58,154 nt of DNA, from NCBI RefSeq assembly GCF_015356865.1, contig NZ_JAAFZA010000039.1, forward strand, positions 1-58,154. Direction: 5' to 3'. A model generated the notes under the pieces. It did no database searches, was not told where the DNA came from, and worked only from the letters and a program-made list of their open reading frames with translations. This DNA is from Catenulispora pinisilvae. GTDB taxonomy: Bacteria; Actinomycetota; Actinomycetes; Streptomycetales; Catenulisporaceae. Position numbers and translations under genes: made by a program. Below, in pieces: positions 7,804 to 15,416 of the stretch. How positions within the stretch are numbered: the stretch's first letter is position 1; every line of letters begins with the position of its first letter.

Positions 7804-8361
7804 CTACTCCCCCCAGGCGCTGGCCATCGCCCACGCCGGACGGTAGTTCCTCGCCAGCGACTCGTCGAACAGGACCACCAGCGAGTCCGGAAAATACCGC
7901 GGTTCGCCGTTCCCGCCGATCTCGCCCAGCGCGATGGCGACGCTCGCGCCGCCTTCGAAGTCGATCCGCGTTGAGAACAGGCTGGGCGGCGCGTCGGTGT
8001 CGCTCTCCTGCCATGCGAAGACTACGTTCTGGACCTTTCTGCCCATGATGGGTGCCCATTGCCCCGTCGTATCGGCACGGACACCCACGGATCCGCCCGA
8101 TTCAGGCACGTCGGCGAGGTAGCCCACTGAGATGCCCTCGACGACGCCGTCCCGCTCCCAAGTGAACGCCGCAACCGTCCGGTCGGCGAGGACGAGGAAG
8201 ACGTCCAGGTCGACTTCGTGGCACTCGCCTTCGGGGGCCGCGCCGTGGCCGCCGGATCCGGTCTGGCGGTACCAGACCTGCGCGATGGCTGTGGTCGTGA
8301 GAGCGGAGCGGATCCCCGCGACGCGGGCGGTGTCCGCCATCAGGACTGGGAGATCCTTCAT
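7804..8361 (-). CDS. Hypothetical protein
   Basis: A 185-residue soluble protein I do not recognise. It begins [16 protein letters not shown], is rich in aromatic and acidic residues, contains strand-like segments ([26 protein letters not shown]) and lacks a signal peptide or membrane helix. The start at 8361 is the best Met near a GGGAAGG sequence about 13 bases upstream; the frame is open to 8433. It converges on the DUF427 remnant with a 38-bp gap and is divergent from the amine oxidase. Confidence 0.6.
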   Translation of the reverse strand: MKDLPVLMADTARVAGIRSALTTTAIAQVWYRQTGSGGHGAAPEGECHEVDLDVFLVLADRTVAAFTWERDGVVEGISVGYLADVPESGGSVGVRADTTGQWAPIMGRKVQNVVFAWQESDTDAPPSLFSTRIDFEGGASVAIALGEIGGNGEPRYFPDSLVVLFDESLARNYRPAWAMASAWGE

Positions 8362-8843
8362 GGGATGTAGTCGACCTTCCCGAAGTGTTGGAAAGCGCCC
8401 GAGTTGCATTCGGTCCCGCAGGCGTCGCGCCATTGCAAGCTACGGCTGCGCTGATGGCTGCGGTGGGCGACGCCGCCGCATACTTACCCAGGGCGGAGAA
8501 GTGGCGGCGATACTTCAGTGCCTGCGTTCAGAAGCCGGCCTTCGTCAGTTCCTGCGAGCTGCACCGACCCCGACCACCACTACACCTTCGGGCACTACAC
8601 CTTCAGGCCCGCGCGCGTCGGTGCCTACGTCGCCGCACATCCGCGCGCCGGGACACCCCCGACACCCCTGACGCCATCCGCCGTACCGCGGGCGTGTCCA
8701 TCGCCGCGCTCAAGCAGCGTACGACTCTGATCCGAGGCCAGGGTGCTGTGCCGCATCGCCGCGGTCGCGGACAGCACGTACGTCCTCGCAGTCAGTCTGC
8801 GCTAACAGAGAACGCGTTAGCAGAGAACAGAGAGAAGAACACT
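8362..8843. other. Intergenic region upstream of the amine oxidase
   Basis: About 480 bp without a convincing gene. The plus frame is open through it but its product is Arg/Pro/His-rich and typical of a GC shadow. It should carry the amine oxidase promoter; the only striking structure is the inverted repeat at 8796-8824. Confidence 0.5.
8796..8824. promoter_or_regulatory. Inverted repeat upstream of the amine oxidase
   Basis: TCTGCGCTAAC faces GTTAGCAGA (one base shorter on the right) around a short AGAGAAC-containing centre, 20 bp before the GTG start. It could be an operator or an mRNA hairpin over the translation start region. Confidence 0.45.
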
Positions 8844-10712
8844 GTGAAGAACAGGTTGTCGAGTAGGTTCGGCCTGCGCGAAAACGGCGGGCTTCCCGAA
8901 AGCGCCGACTCATCCGAGAACACCGGCCTGACGCGGCGTGCGCTGGTCGGTGGTGCGGCCGCCGTCACGCTGGGCCTACCCGCAGCCGCCACCTTCGCTC
9001 TACCCGCCTCCGACGCCGTCGCGGCGGCGCCGACCGACTCCCCCGGCGGTGGCGACGAGGCGACGTCCCGGGAGCTGGCCCGCGAAGTCCTGCTGGTCAG
9101 CGCCGACGAGCAGAGCGATCTCAAGCTCGAGTACCTCAAGATCCTGATCGACGGCCGGCTGCCCGCGCCGACAGCGCGCAAGCGGGTGCTGGTCGTCGGA
9201 GCCGGCGCGGCCGGGCTGACCGCGGCGCGCCTACTCATCGCGGCCGGGCACGACGTGGTGATCTTGGAGGCCAACGGCAGTCGGGTCGGCGGGCGGATCA
9301 AGACCTTCCGCGGCATCTTCTCCGACCCGCGGCTGCACGCCGAGGCCGGCGCCATGCGGCTGCCGGACGCCCACCCGCTCGTCCTCGCGCTCGGCGACAA
9401 GCTCGGCCTGACCCGCCGTCTGTTCTACAACGCCGACGTCGCCCCCGGCGCGGTGTCCACCGGCAAGATCCCGCCGGTGACGTACACCTCGTTCACCGGC
9501 GAGACCTGGACCAACGGTCCCGGCGGCACGGGGTTCAGCGCGCCGCCGGCCACCGGACTGTCGCTGATCACCTCGAACGACCTGACCCGGACCCGGAACG
9601 CGTACGCGCAGAATCCGAGTGCGCTCAACAGCCTGTTCGGCACGGATCTGGCCACCACGACCACGGCCGCGGCGAGCGCGGCGTTCGCTCCCGTGGTCGT
9701 GTCCGGCACCACCCCGATCGCGACGCAACTGGACGGCTGGACGCAGCTCTTCCGTGATTTCGACGGCTACTCCACCCAGCGGTACCTCGTCGAGAACCAG
9801 GGCTGGGACACGCCCCGGCTACAGGCCGTCGGCACCGTGGAGAACCTCACCTCACGCCTGCACTACTCGCTGATCCCGACCCTGTTCGACCACGCGCTGA
9901 TCAGCCCGACGAACCGGTACTGGGAGTTCGAGAACGGGACCGCCTCCCTCACCGACGCCCTCGCGGCCCCGCTGAAGGGCCTGATCCGCACCAACCGCAG
10001 GATGACCAAGCTCATCCAAGACGGACAGGGAGTGACGATCGAGACCACCGCCGAGTCGGGAAGCGAAGACTCCTGCGACGGCGCACCGATCGGCCCGGTC
10101 GAGACCTTCCACGGCGACTACGCCATCATCGCCGTCCCCTTCAGCGCCCTGCGCTTCTGCCAGATCTCACCGCTGATGTCCTACCCCAAGCGGCGCGCGG
10201 TGGAGGAACTCCATTACGACAGCGCGACCAAGGTGCTCCTGGAGTTCAAGACGCGCTTCTGGGAGCGCGGCCCCGGCGGCTTCACCGGCGGCGGCAACAT
10301 CTCGGACTACCCGAGCCGCTTCACCTACTTCCCCTCGCACGCACCCCAGGGATCCCGCGGCGGCGTGGTGCTCGCGGCCTACTGCTGGTCGGACGACGCG
10401 ATGCGCTGGGACTCCCTGACCCCGGGCGAACGCTACGCACTCGCCCTGGCCGACATGGCCCGCATCTACGGAAACCAGGTCTACACCGAGTTCACCGGTA
10501 TCGGCGCCACTCAGTCCTGGGCCAGGGCCCGCTACGCCCTCGGCGAGGCCGTCGTCGTGACCCCCGGCCAACTGCACGAACTACACCCGGCCACGCGCAC
10601 GGTCGAGGGCCGGGTGCACTTCGCGGGCGAGCACACCAGCCTCAAGCCGGCCTGGATCGAAGGCGCGCTGGAGTCCGCGGTACGTACCTTCCTCGAGGTG
10701 CACGCACGCTGA
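8844..10712 (+). CDS. Tat-exported flavin monoamine/L-amino-acid oxidase
   Basis: A 622-residue flavoprotein that oxidatively deaminates amines or amino acids to imines with release of hydrogen peroxide. The GTG at 8844 is chosen because a twin-arginine signal follows ([20 protein letters not shown], ending near ASDAVAAA), meaning export of the folded FAD protein. The FAD Rossmann motif is [17 protein letters not shown] with the [13 protein letters not shown] extension. The C-terminal FAD clamp is [20 protein letters not shown]. The substrate domain lies between. It fits L-amino-acid oxidases or tryptophan 2-monooxygenase relatives; substrate specificity cannot be read from motifs. Confidence 0.88.
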   Translation: MKNRLSSRFGLRENGGLPESADSSENTGLTRRALVGGAAAVTLGLPAAATFALPASDAVAAAPTDSPGGGDEATSRELAREVLLVSADEQSDLKLEYLKILIDGRLPAPTARKRVLVVGAGAAGLTAARLLIAAGHDVVILEANGSRVGGRIKTFRGIFSDPRLHAEAGAMRLPDAHPLVLALGDKLGLTRRLFYNADVAPGAVSTGKIPPVTYTSFTGETWTNGPGGTGFSAPPATGLSLITSNDLTRTRNAYAQNPSALNSLFGTDLATTTTAAASAAFAPVVVSGTTPIATQLDGWTQLFRDFDGYSTQRYLVENQGWDTPRLQAVGTVENLTSRLHYSLIPTLFDHALISPTNRYWEFENGTASLTDALAAPLKGLIRTNRRMTKLIQDGQGVTIETTAESGSEDSCDGAPIGPVETFHGDYAIIAVPFSALRFCQISPLMSYPKRRAVEELHYDSATKVLLEFKTRFWERGPGGFTGGGNISDYPSRFTYFPSHAPQGSRGGVVLAAYCWSDDAMRWDSLTPGERYALALADMARIYGNQVYTEFTGIGATQSWARARYALGEAVVVTPGQLHELHPATRTVEGRVHFAGEHTSLKPAWIEGALESAVRTFLEVHAR

Positions 10713-10763
10713 TTGAAGCGTCCCGGGTCCCGGCCACGGCGATAGCTTTGACAGCAGGTCAGG

Positions 10764-10817
10764 ACCCGTTGACTTGTACGCACCGCCCGCTAGGGCGGCA
10801 GGTACAAGTCAACGGGT
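10764..10817. terminator. Large inverted repeat between amine oxidase and tRNA genes
   Basis: Arms ACCCGTTGACTTGTAC (10764-10779) and GTACAAGTCAACGGGT (10802-10817) are perfect. An inner CCGCCC/GGGCGG pair extends the stem, leaving a 4-base loop. It sits between two convergent transcripts, 51 bp after the oxidase stop and 16 bp beyond the tRNA CCA end. A bidirectional terminator without a U-tract is likely; a palindromic mobile remnant is the alternative. Confidence 0.65.
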
Positions 10818-10833
10818 TCCAATTTGCTAACTG

Positions 10834-10921
10834 TGGTGCACCCGATGGGACTCGAACCCACACGCCCGCGAGGGGCCCCGGCTTCTCAGGCCGGGCTGTC
10901 AACCAGTTGCAGCACGGGTGC
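10834..10921 (-). tRNA. tRNA-Leu (anticodon GAG), CCA encoded
   Basis: A complete class II cloverleaf. The acceptor stem is GCACCCG/CGGGTGC with A73 and an encoded CCA. The D arm is CTG/CAG with a GG-containing loop, the anticodon stem CCGGC/GCCGG encloses CTGAGAA (anticodon GAG), and a long variable arm with a GCCC/GGGC stem follows. The T arm is GTGGG-TTCGAGT-CCCAT. It should read CUC and CUU codons. It lies 41 bp downstream of another tRNA gene on the same strand, and both follow a leader ORF and terminator. Confidence 0.9.
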
Positions 10922-10964
10922 TCGCCGGTGGTCGCGCCGCCGATGGGGGCGCGGCCGCCGGTTG

Positions 10965-11037
10965 TGCTTCCGGCGGGATTCGAACCCGCACTGGCGGCGT
11001 CCTGAACGCCGTGCCTCTGCCGTTGGGCTACGGAAGC
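10965..11037 (-). tRNA. Class I tRNA with leucine anticodon CAG
   Basis: A full 73-nt cloverleaf: acceptor GCTTCCG/CGGAAGC, D arm GCC/GGC, anticodon stem CGGCG/CGCCG around TTCAGGA (anticodon CAG, reading CUG), a 5-nt variable loop, T arm GCGGG-TTCGAAT-CCCGC, and discriminator A73. CCA is not encoded (CAA follows). Bacterial leucine tRNAs normally have a long variable arm; this one has the short class I loop, so its charged amino acid is uncertain although A73 suits leucyl-tRNA synthetase. It starts 28 nt after the T-tract of an intrinsic terminator. Confidence 0.85.
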
Positions 11038-11065
11038 TTGTGGTGGTTGGGCTGGGGGCGGACGG

Positions 11066-11109
11066 AAAAGGGCCGCCCGGCCGGAGGTCTTCCTTCCGGC
11101 GGGCGGCCC
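11066..11109 (-). terminator. Intrinsic terminator or attenuator before the tRNA pair
   Basis: On the minus strand GGGCCGCCC and GGGCGGCCC (11101-11109 with 11070-11078) are extended by TCCGGC/GCCGGA pairs to a stem of about 15 bp with one bulge. TTTT follows at 11069-11066. It sits between the small leader ORF and the tRNA genes, so tRNA expression seems to need read-through unless the 28-nt gap holds a promoter, and none is visible there. Confidence 0.75.
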
Positions 11110-11112
11110 TGG

Positions 11113-11133
11113 GACCGTCACGTGGTGACGGTC
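11113..11133 (-). promoter_or_regulatory. Perfect 9-bp hairpin overlapping the leader ORF stop codon
   Basis: GACCGTCAC and GTGACGGTC flank a 3-base loop. The TGA stop of the leader ORF (11134-11132) is partly inside the stem, so a ribosome pausing or terminating there would prevent this hairpin. It lies 3 bp upstream of the terminator hairpin. Confidence 0.65.
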
Positions 11134-11209
11134 AGGCCGAGAGCTCCTCCGGAAAGTGCGCAAGGGACAGGGACCGGAGGACGCACAGTCGGGTCGCTTC
11201 GACGGTCAT
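11132..11209 (-). CDS. Leucine-rich 25-residue leader peptide
   Basis: A small ORF with an excellent ribosome site (AAGGAAGGAG, seven bases before ATG). The product begins MTVEATRLCVLRSLSLAH and contains five leucines in 25 residues, encoded by CTG, CTC, CTG, CTT and CTC, the codons read by the two tRNAs downstream. No membrane helix or known domain. Its position before two hairpins and the tRNA genes suggests a regulatory leader peptide of an attenuator. Leucine is common in proteins, so the codon match alone is weak. Confidence 0.5.
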   Translation of the reverse strand: MTVEATRLCVLRSLSLAHFPEELSA

Positions 11210-11293
11210 GTCCCTGCTCCTTCCTTCGATCTCGGCTTCGGAACTGCTTTGATGGGGACAGTTTGCCGGGTTCGCAGAGTGCGGACAACTGAT

Positions 11294-11322
11294 TTATCCG
11301 GCCGGTAAACTTATCCGGCCGG
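11294..11322. repeat. 12-bp direct repeat containing the Lrp stop codon
   Basis: TTATCCGGCCGG occurs at 11311-11322 (last codons and TAA of the Lrp gene) and again at 11294-11305, just beyond it. The internal GGCCGG/CCGGCC also allows a short stem. Confidence 0.8.
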
Positions 11323-12306
11323 AGCGGAGGGGCGGACGCGGCCGGTGCGCTTGACCGACGCGAGGATCGGCGTCACCTCCAAGCTGCGCACGTCCTCAAG
11401 CGCACCGATGGTCGTGGTGAGGAAGGTGTAGAGCGCGCCGAGGTCTTCGGCGGCCACTGCCACCATCAGGTTGGCCGCCCCGGTCGTCGCGGCGGTGAAC
11501 CGCACTTGGGGGTGGCGGCTCAGGGTGTTGCCGGCCGCTTCCAGGGTCGCGGGGCCGGTGGCGATCCAGAGCAGCGCCTCACTGGCGATGCCGAGCAGGC
11601 CGAGGTCCACTTCGCACGCGAGGCGGACCATGTTTGCGGCCAGCAGCGTGTCCAGCCTGCGGCGGACCGTTGATGCGGACGTGTCCAGCAAGGCCGCGAG
11701 TTCGCTGTAGCCGGCCCGGGAATTGACGATGAGCTGGTTGATGAGTGCCTCGTCGAATGACTGGATCGCGGGCGCCTCGATGGGCTCGTGCTCGATGGAC
11801 GTCATCGCTTCCAGCTCCTGCGTGCTCAGCAGCCCGCCGCTCCAGGCGAAGCCCGCCGGGAACACCTTCATCAGGTCGTAGGCGTCCCACGACAGCACGT
11901 CGGCGGTAGCGGGCAAGTCCCGCAGCAGCAGCGTGTTGCGCGACTCGGCGCCGTCGAGAAACAGGACACTGCTGATCTCGTTGCCGCCGCCGAGGATGTC
12001 CACCCAGATCGTGTCCGGACGCCGCGCCAGCCCGGCGGCGATGGCCTTGATCCGGCTGGGGCGGCAGCGGATCCGCAGGACGATCGGCACGATCCCGGGG
12101 AACCGTGCGGGATTGCGCACCGCGGTCAGGCGGAGCGTGCCGTCGTGCAGCAGCGGTGCGGCCCGGCGCACGATCGTGCGCTCGGACAGGCCGAGGAAGT
12201 CCCCGATGGTGCGCCACGACGCCCGCGGTGCGGCCATCAGCACCGCCGCGATCCGCCGGTCGGTCTCGTCCAGCTGCGCGCGCCGCGCTTGTCGTGGATC
12301 CGCCAT
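11311..12306 (-). CDS. Lrp/AsnC-type regulator with duplicated HTH-RAM modules
   Basis: A 331-residue protein with two consecutive AsnC modules, about twice the usual 150-residue length. Module one has the HTH LDETDRRIAAVLMAAPRASWRTIG with SERTIVRRAAPLL. Module two has FDEALINQLIVNSRAGYSELA with SASTVRRRLDTLL. Each is followed by an alpha/beta ligand-binding region (RSLEVTPILASVKRTGRV at the end). The ATG at 12306 follows AAAGGTG; a GTG at 12315 is less well placed. It is divergent from the carboxylesterase and probably regulates it; the ligand is unknown. Confidence 0.88.
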   Translation of the reverse strand: MADPRQARRAQLDETDRRIAAVLMAAPRASWRTIGDFLGLSERTIVRRAAPLLHDGTLRLTAVRNPARFPGIVPIVLRIRCRPSRIKAIAAGLARRPDTIWVDILGGGNEISSVLFLDGAESRNTLLLRDLPATADVLSWDAYDLMKVFPAGFAWSGGLLSTQELEAMTSIEHEPIEAPAIQSFDEALINQLIVNSRAGYSELAALLDTSASTVRRRLDTLLAANMVRLACEVDLGLLGIASEALLWIATGPATLEAAGNTLSRHPQVRFTAATTGAANLMVAVAAEDLGALYTFLTTTIGALEDVRSLEVTPILASVKRTGRVRPSAPAG

Positions 12307-12429
12307 CTGGAGCACCTTTCTTGTCTGCTATCGATCAGAGTAGGCCATATCCTCGATGGTTTCCGCCGCTCGGCGATACACCAGAGACGTCCCCACCAAC
12401 GCAAGGGAAACGCAAGGAAGGTGACATCG

Positions 12430-13911
12430 ATGAACATGCTGAACCGCCCGATCGCCGACACCGAGTCCGGCAACGTCCAGGGAGTCCTTGAGGACGGCAT
12501 CGCGGCGTTCCGCGGCGTCCCGTACGCGGCCTCCCCGGTCGGCGATCTCCGCTTCGCCGCCCCGCAGCCGCACCCGAAGTGGATGGAGCTGCGCGACGCG
12601 TCCCGCCCCGGCCCGTCCGTCCCGCAAAGCGCCTCCCGGCTCGAAGCCGTGATGGGCCGCCGCACGCCGGACTGGGACGAGGACGGCTCGCTCACCCTCA
12701 ACATCTGGACGCCGCAGCATGCTGACAAAGCCTCCGAGGCGCGGCCCCGGCCGGTCCTGATCTGGTTCCACGGCGGCGGCTTCTCCAGCGGCTCCGGCGG
12801 CTGGGACTGGTACGACGGCCGCAACCTGGCCGCCGCCGGCGACATCGTCGTGGTGACCGCCAACTACCGCATCGGCCCGCTGGGCTACCTGTATCTGCCG
12901 GAACTCGGCGTGGAGAACCTCGGCACGCAGGACCAGGGCGCCGTGCTCGACTGGGTCGCGCGCAACATCGCCGGCTTCGGCGGGGATCCGGAGCAGATCA
13001 CGGTCGGCGGCCAGTCGGCGGGCGCCTTCTCCAGCCTCTACCTCGCCGCGTCCCCGACCACCGGGCCCATGGTCAAGCGGGTCATCATGCAGTCGGCGCC
13101 GTTCGGGCTGGTGGCGCAGGATCCTGATGAGGCTGCCGAGCACGCGCGCCGCTTCGTCGACGTCCTCGGCCTGACCGGCAGTCTGGACGTGCTCGGCGCG
13201 CTCCGAGCCGTCCCGGCCGAGCAACTGCTGAGCGCCTATGGACGACTCGCCGGGGAACTGTCCCGTCCGGGCGACGTCGCGCCGCCGATGTATCCGGTGC
13301 TCGGCGGCCCCGGGATGCCCGCGGCGTGGGAGCAGGCGGTCGCCGACGGACGCTTCGACGGCAAGCAGATCCTCGCCGGTACGACGAAGAACGAGATGAC
13401 AGCGTTCTTCGGCTTCGATCCGCGTATCTCAGCACTCAGCGATGATCAGGCTCGTGCGATCGTGGCCGGTCAGGTCGCGGATGGCGCCGAGCGGTACGAC
13501 CGCATCGCCAGTCACGGCGCCGCGCCGCGCGACGTCCTCACCGAACTCGTGACCGAAATCGTCTTCCGTGACGGGACGCTGGCCATCGCCGACCACCAGG
13601 CCGCCGCCGGTTTCGACACGTACGTCTACGAGTTCGACTACACCCCGATCGACGACCCGGCGCACCTCGGCAGCACGCACTGCGCCGAACTCCCCTTCTT
13701 CTTCAACACGATCGACACCTACCCCGACAGCCCCATGCTGGGCCGCCCGACCACCGCGACCCGCGAACTCGCCGCGAAGTTCTCCCGCGCCGCCGCGACC
13801 TTCGTCGCCACCGGCCGCCCGGCCGACAGCGACTGGCGCCGCTACGAGTCCGGCGACCCCGGCGACTCTGGCGGCTCCGGCGGCTCCTCGACCGTCCGGC
13901 ACCTCATCTGA
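12430..13911 (+). CDS. Type B carboxylesterase
   Basis: A 493-residue esterase of the carboxylesterase/para-nitrobenzyl esterase family, with no signal peptide. Markers are FRGVPYAASPVGDLRF, the oxyanion region WFHGGGFSSGSGG, the nucleophile GGQSAGAFSS, and the catalytic His segment STHCAELPFFFNT; length is complete for the family. The ATG at 12430 follows GGAAGGTGA. The C-terminus is a short Gly/Ser/Asp-rich tail (GDPGDSGGSGGSS) before TVRHLI. It hydrolyses carboxylic esters in the cytoplasm. Divergent arrangement with the double Lrp gene suggests ligand-dependent control. Confidence 0.92.
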   Translation: MNMLNRPIADTESGNVQGVLEDGIAAFRGVPYAASPVGDLRFAAPQPHPKWMELRDASRPGPSVPQSASRLEAVMGRRTPDWDEDGSLTLNIWTPQHADKASEARPRPVLIWFHGGGFSSGSGGWDWYDGRNLAAAGDIVVVTANYRIGPLGYLYLPELGVENLGTQDQGAVLDWVARNIAGFGGDPEQITVGGQSAGAFSSLYLAASPTTGPMVKRVIMQSAPFGLVAQDPDEAAEHARRFVDVLGLTGSLDVLGALRAVPAEQLLSAYGRLAGELSRPGDVAPPMYPVLGGPGMPAAWEQAVADGRFDGKQILAGTTKNEMTAFFGFDPRISALSDDQARAIVAGQVADGAERYDRIASHGAAPRDVLTELVTEIVFRDGTLAIADHQAAAGFDTYVYEFDYTPIDDPAHLGSTHCAELPFFFNTIDTYPDSPMLGRPTTATRELAAKFSRAAATFVATGRPADSDWRRYESGDPGDSGGSGGSSTVRHLI

Positions 13912-13915
13912 ACCC

Positions 13916-13928
13916 TGAAACGCGTTCA
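13916..13928. promoter_or_regulatory. LacI-like operator candidate
   Basis: TGAAACGCGTTCA has a central AACGCGTT palindrome, as in many LacI-family operators. TTGACG, a fair -35 hexamer, begins one base later (13929), upstream of the alginate-lyase-like gene. No LacI gene is in the window. Confidence 0.35.
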
Positions 13929-13987
13929 TTGACGCGCCCGGTCTCCGGCGCGACACTGGGCCAGCAACATTCATAACCCTGTCACCA

Positions 13988-14003
13988 TTTCACATACGTG
14001 AAA
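13988..14003. promoter_or_regulatory. Palindrome upstream of the alginate-lyase-like gene
   Basis: TTTCAC-ATAC-GTGAAA is a perfect 6-bp-arm inverted repeat 30 bp before the GTG start, suitable for a dimeric regulator. Confidence 0.4.
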
Positions 14004-14033
14004 CATCCATGCTGGGCGGAACAGGAGACCTTC

Positions 14034-15344
14034 GTGATACGCAGACGCACGACATCCCGGATACTCGCGGCCCTCACCCTCGTCGCCGGCTTGCTGGTGC
14101 CGTCGGCCGCGGCCTCCGCCCAGCAGAGCCCGCAGCCGGCAGGAGCGGCGGGAGCGGCGCACGGGTTCCAGATCCCGCAGACCGTCGTCCTCAACGGCGT
14201 CCAGATGGCGGTGACCCGAGAACTCGTGCGCGCCGGGGTCCCGGCCTTCCAGACCCCGCTGGCCGAGCTGCGTCAGCAGGCTGACGCCGCGCTCACCACC
14301 GGCCCGTGGTCCGTCATGGACAAGCCGCAGCTGCCGCCGAGCAACGACAAGCACGACTACCTGAGTCAGGCCCCTTACTGGTGGCCGACCACGCCCGCCA
14401 CCACCGCGAACCCGTGGGGCTGCCCGTACGTGCAGAAGGACGGGGTGCGCAACCCGGCGATCGACGACATCACCGACCACGCCGAGCGCGGCGAGATGTT
14501 CAACGCCGTCTACGACCTCACGCTGGCCTGGTACTACACCGGCGACCCGGCGTACGCGCAGCGCGCGGCGTTGGACCTGCGCACCTGGTTCGTCGACCCG
14601 GCGACCCGGATGAACCCGAGCCTGGACTACACGCAGTTCATCCCGTGCATGGTCAGCGGCCGGGGCATCGGCATCATCGACTTCTCCCAGCAGTTCACCG
14701 ACATCCTGGACGCCGTCGCCCTGCTGAACACCGGGGCGCCCGGCTGGACCGGCGCCGACCAGGCCGGGATGACGACCTGGAACAAGCAGTTCCTGACCTG
14801 GTTGCAGACCAGCAAGAACGCCTCCGACGAGGCCGCCTCGACCAACAACCACGGCTCGTTCTTCGACATGCAGGAGGCGGCGCTCGCCCTGGCGACCGGG
14901 CAGCCGGCGCTGGCCCGGTCGATCGTCGTGACGGCGGAGAGCAAGCGGCTGGACGTGCAGATCGCCGCGAACGGCGGGCTGCCGTTGGAGCTGTCGCGCA
15001 CCCGCAGCTTCCACTACTCCACGTTCGACCTGGTGGCGCTGACCCGGCTGGCGATGATCGGGCAGCATGTCGGCGTCGATCTGTGGCACTACAGCACACC
15101 GGACGGCGGCACCCTGTTCAAGGCGGTCGACTTCGTCGTGCCGGCGGCCACCGGACAGGCGGCCTGGACGTATCCGGAGCTCCAGTTCCAGGCGTTCGCC
15201 GCCGTCGACGTGGTGCACGCGGCGGCCGATGCCGGGGATCGGACGGCACGCGCCGCCGTGGCGAAGCTTCCGGTGCCTCCGGGTGGGGATTTGTGGCTGC
15301 TGCGGCCGGCGCCTGAGCAGTTGGACCCGATCAGCGGTTCGTAG
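14034..15344 (+). CDS. Secreted alginate-lyase-family (PL5-like) protein
   Basis: A 436-residue protein with a signal peptide (VIRRRTTSRILAALTLVAGL, cleavage near AAASA). It shows the alginate-lyase domain pattern of an alpha/alpha toroid: HDYLSQAPYWWPT, AWYYTGDPAYAQRAALDLRTWF and STNNHGSFFD, where Asn-Asn-His is the catalytic region of PL5-type lyases. GTG at 14034 is preceded by AGGAG at good spacing, whereas the ATG at 13998 lies inside a palindrome. It probably cleaves an acidic polysaccharide outside the cell by beta-elimination; whether the substrate is alginate is not shown. Confidence 0.85.
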   Translation: MIRRRTTSRILAALTLVAGLLVPSAAASAQQSPQPAGAAGAAHGFQIPQTVVLNGVQMAVTRELVRAGVPAFQTPLAELRQQADAALTTGPWSVMDKPQLPPSNDKHDYLSQAPYWWPTTPATTANPWGCPYVQKDGVRNPAIDDITDHAERGEMFNAVYDLTLAWYYTGDPAYAQRAALDLRTWFVDPATRMNPSLDYTQFIPCMVSGRGIGIIDFSQQFTDILDAVALLNTGAPGWTGADQAGMTTWNKQFLTWLQTSKNASDEAASTNNHGSFFDMQEAALALATGQPALARSIVVTAESKRLDVQIAANGGLPLELSRTRSFHYSTFDLVALTRLAMIGQHVGVDLWHYSTPDGGTLFKAVDFVVPAATGQAAWTYPELQFQAFAAVDVVHAAADAGDRTARAAVAKLPVPPGGDLWLLRPAPEQLDPISGS

Positions 15345-15355
15345 TTAGCAGGAAC

Positions 15356-15416
15356 TCAGTACCGGAACTCAGTACGGGAATTCAGTACGGGAATTACAGC
15401 AACTCAGTGCAGGAAC
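15356..15416. repeat. 13-bp repeats spanning the stop codon of the 15404 gene
   Basis: TCAGTACCGGAAC, then TCAGTACGGGAAT twice, a shortened 9-bp unit, and TCAGTGCAGGAAC are head-to-tail. The last unit (15404-15416) holds the final codons and TGA of the minus-strand hydrolase; the rest fill the gap to the alginate-lyase gene. Confidence 0.85.

Noticed and set aside
10965..11037. tRNA-Gln on the plus strand (loop reading CTG)
   Set aside because: The T-arm GGTTCGAAT orientation and acceptor order only make a cloverleaf on the minus strand, giving anticodon CAG.
10700..11300. Integrative element at the tRNA genes
   Set aside because: No integrase, no second copy of the tRNA 3' end and no att-like direct repeat in the window.
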